A DNA stretch of 17,681 bases from CAZDBA01 sp964503615. GTDB lineage: Bacteria; Planctomycetota; Planctomycetia; Pirellulales; Pirellulaceae. Numbering within the stretch: position 1 is the first letter of the stretch; each line of letters begins with the position of its first letter. A program made the position numbers and the translations under genes. Below, piece after piece: positions 16,301-17,681 of this stretch. The stretch lies in contig CAZDBA010000105.1 of NCBI GenBank assembly GCA_964503615.1, positions 1-17,681 of the forward strand, given 5' to 3'. The notes beneath the pieces were generated by a model. That model did no database searches. It had not been told where the DNA came from and saw only the letters and a program-made list of their open reading frames with translations.

Positions 16301-16771
16301 ATGAGCAAATCCACCACAACAATATCCCAACAGAACATTGACCGGTACTTCACAACTGGAGATCTGCAAAAGAATCTCGCTAAGAAAACAGCGCGTGGTG
16401 GGGCCTACACGCTTGCAGCCACTGCGTTCAATTTTTTAGTAACAGTAACCAGTACTATTTTGGTTACTAGCAAACTAACCAGCGAAGACTTTGGTTTGGT
16501 CGCAATGGTTACCGTTCTTACAGGATTTGCTACTATTTTTCTCGACTTGGGCCTTTCGAAAGCCGTTATACAAAAACCAAAAATCAACCACGATCAAGTT
16601 TCAACGTTGTTTTGGATCAACATAGCTGTAGCGTCGATCATCGCAGCAATTGTTGCTGCTGCAACTCCCATACTGATTTGGATCTACAACAAACCCCGAC
16701 TGTTGCCGATCAACCTAGCACTCTCAGGTCTGTTTATCGTTAGTGCAATGGGAATTGACCTTCGACATTGA
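16301..16771 (+). pseudogene. polysaccharide flippase (Wzx/PST family), truncated after four helices
   Basis: 156 residues, whereas members usually have about 450-500 residues and 12-14 helices. The family start is clear: KKTARGGAYTLAATAFNFLV (28-47), then ILVTSKLTSEDFGLVAMVTV (53-72), FLDLGLSKAVIQK (80-92) and the DQVSTLFWIN motif (98-107). Membrane helices lie at about 36-55, 64-82, 103-126 and 134-152. Homology runs up to VSAMGI (147-152), where relatives continue to a QHRALL-like motif. Here the frame reads DLRH and stops. From about 16755 the DNA matches a methyltransferase in another frame, so the flippase tail has been replaced. Four helices cannot form a working flippase. A deletion or an assembly join explains this better than a point frameshift. 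Confidence 0.8.
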
Positions 16772-17276
16772 TCCCCGATTGAATCCGGATATCGAAGGTT
16801 CCATCACAGAAAACGATTTAAGTGACGAATTCGTTGACACGGTGCTATGTTGCCAAGTTCTAGAACACATACCGTGGGAAAAGGTGCCGACTGCACTTTC
16901 TCAAATTCACCGTGTGGCAAAACTTGGTGCGGTCATATCTGTTCCGAATGTAACGCGAGTTGCGAGTATTCGATACTTCAGTTCAAAAAGAGCAAGTGCA
17001 CGACAATATCGTTTGCCATTTTTCAAGCGCACTGGCCAAGACATTAAAGTCCAGAACGATTTTCACTACTGGGAACTGGGGGCTAACATATCAGAAAGGG
17101 AGTTTGAAACGCTACTTGAAGCGCAATTCAACATTAAGCACAGCCTTCGGACGTACGAGAGAGAATCTATATCATCAGTTCTACGTCCTTACAAAAAACT
17201 AGTGTGCCTGTCTTGCGGAAAAGCCGTCCTGGGAAGATTTGACTGCGATTTGCAAACCAATTTTCATCTCGAATAA
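16755..17276 (+). pseudogene. SAM-dependent methyltransferase lacking its N-terminal half
   Basis: The frame opens with a GTG at 16743, inside the flippase, but homology begins at about LTFDIDPRLNPDIEGSI (from 16755). Relatives have some 60-100 residues before this, including the SAM-binding glycine motif, which is absent here. What remains is the second strand (FDIDPRLNPD), DTVLCCQVLEHIPWEKVPTA, a PNVT strand end and the HYWELGANIS block, typical of methyltransferases from bacterial surface-glycan clusters. Without motif I it should not bind SAM. The sequence is AT-rich like the rest of the right end. A chimeric product starting at the GTG is possible but unlikely to be active. Confidence 0.75.
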
Positions 17277-17404
17277 ACTCGCGTAACCGACAACTATTTT
17301 ATCCAGTTTTATACGACATATGATGGATCTTTTGAAAATGCGCTGAGGTCGGTTTTGATGAAAAATCGAAGCGTATTTTTAGAAGCCAATCCAAAGGCAT
17401 ATTC

Positions 17405-17681
17405 ATGATCAAAAAGTTAAAAAAACTCGTCAAGCCTCTCGTTTATGACATTATTCATATGGGCGGTAAACTCAAATGCACTATTTGTGGTCGTCGATCC
17501 AAGTATTTTCGAGACGCTGGAATTGTTCCGCGAAAAGACGGCAGGTGCCCGTTCTGTGGCGCCGTTGAAAGACACAGACTTTTCTGGAAATACATTCAGA
17601 GCCAAACTGATTTTGAAAGGAATCCTCCTAAGAATGCTCTCCATATTGCTCCCAAAGAGATCTTGGAAAAAAAACTGCGAC
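17405..17681 (+). CDS. zinc-ribbon SAM-dependent methyltransferase, N-terminal part, cut by window end
   Basis: 92 codons are visible from the ATG at 17405, and the frame is still open at the last base. AAAGG 6 nt before the ATG is a fair ribosome binding site. After a basic head (MIKKLKKLVKPLVYD) comes a zinc ribbon with two cysteine pairs, CTICGRRSKYF and CPFCGAVERHRLFWKYI, then the start of the catalytic domain (ALHIAPKEILEKKLR). This order is familiar from methyltransferases in polysaccharide clusters, where LHIAPE-like sequence begins the SAM-binding fold. The acceptor is unknown. The 128-bp gap before it (17277-17404) has no gene that I can support. Confidence 0.8.
   Translation, partial: MIKKLKKLVKPLVYDIIHMGGKLKCTICGRRSKYFRDAGIVPRKDGRCPFCGAVERHRLFWKYIQSQTDFERNPPKNALHIAPKEILEKKLR

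Noticed and set aside
17417..17644. 75-codon minus-strand ORF at the right end
   Set aside because: Antisense to the zinc-ribbon methyltransferase, whose two cysteine pairs identify the real frame.

Overview
The window most resembles a planctomycete chromosome, probably in the Pirellulaceae / Rhodopirellula sphere. This is inferred from style and family recall, not from a marker gene. The signs are moderate GC in most genes, few convincing Shine-Dalgarno sites, a very long AsmA-like protein with one anchor, an exported ankyrin protein, a signal-anchored multidomain protein with a helical scaffold I recall from planctomycetes, and a polysaccharide cluster headed by a NusG/RfaH-type gene. I saw no rRNA, tRNA, CRISPR array, transposase or phage gene.

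Left part (1-9670): mostly single housekeeping or accessory genes in divergent and convergent pairs. In order they are a doubtful 56-codon ORF (-), an exported ankyrin-repeat protein (-), a four-helix membrane protein (+), a 1239-residue AsmA/DUF748-like envelope protein (-), an RbsD/FucU-type sugar mutarotase (+), peptidase T (-) and a PolB-type 3'-5' exonuclease domain protein (+). A hairpin separates the convergent membrane-protein and AsmA-like genes. A perfect 12-bp inverted repeat sits in the divergent pepT/exonuclease promoter region.

Middle (9829-11025): a visibly AT-richer SAM-dependent methyltransferase on the minus strand, then about 470 bp with no credible gene but with short repeats and near-palindromes.

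Right part (11026-17681): a co-directional (+) surface-polysaccharide cluster. A specialised NusG paralogue comes first. A 304-nt leader follows, holding a perfect hairpin, a terminator-like hairpin and copies of CCTAAT(C) that allow an alternative fold. Then come GDP-mannose 4,6-dehydratase (gmd), glucose-1-phosphate thymidylyltransferase (rmlA), a 706-residue membrane-anchored planctomycete-type protein, a flippase cut off after four helices and joined to a headless methyltransferase, and a zinc-ribbon methyltransferase that runs off the window.

How the genes fit together: gmd and rmlA make GDP-4-keto-6-deoxymannose and dTDP-glucose, precursors for fucose/rhamnose-type deoxysugars. The flippase would export lipid-linked repeat units and the methyltransferases would decorate the glycan. 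The NusG paralogue probably lets RNA polymerase read through terminators in this long operon. The two most notable points are the antiterminator-plus-structured-leader arrangement and the flippase/methyltransferase junction, which is either a genomic deletion scar or an assembly join.
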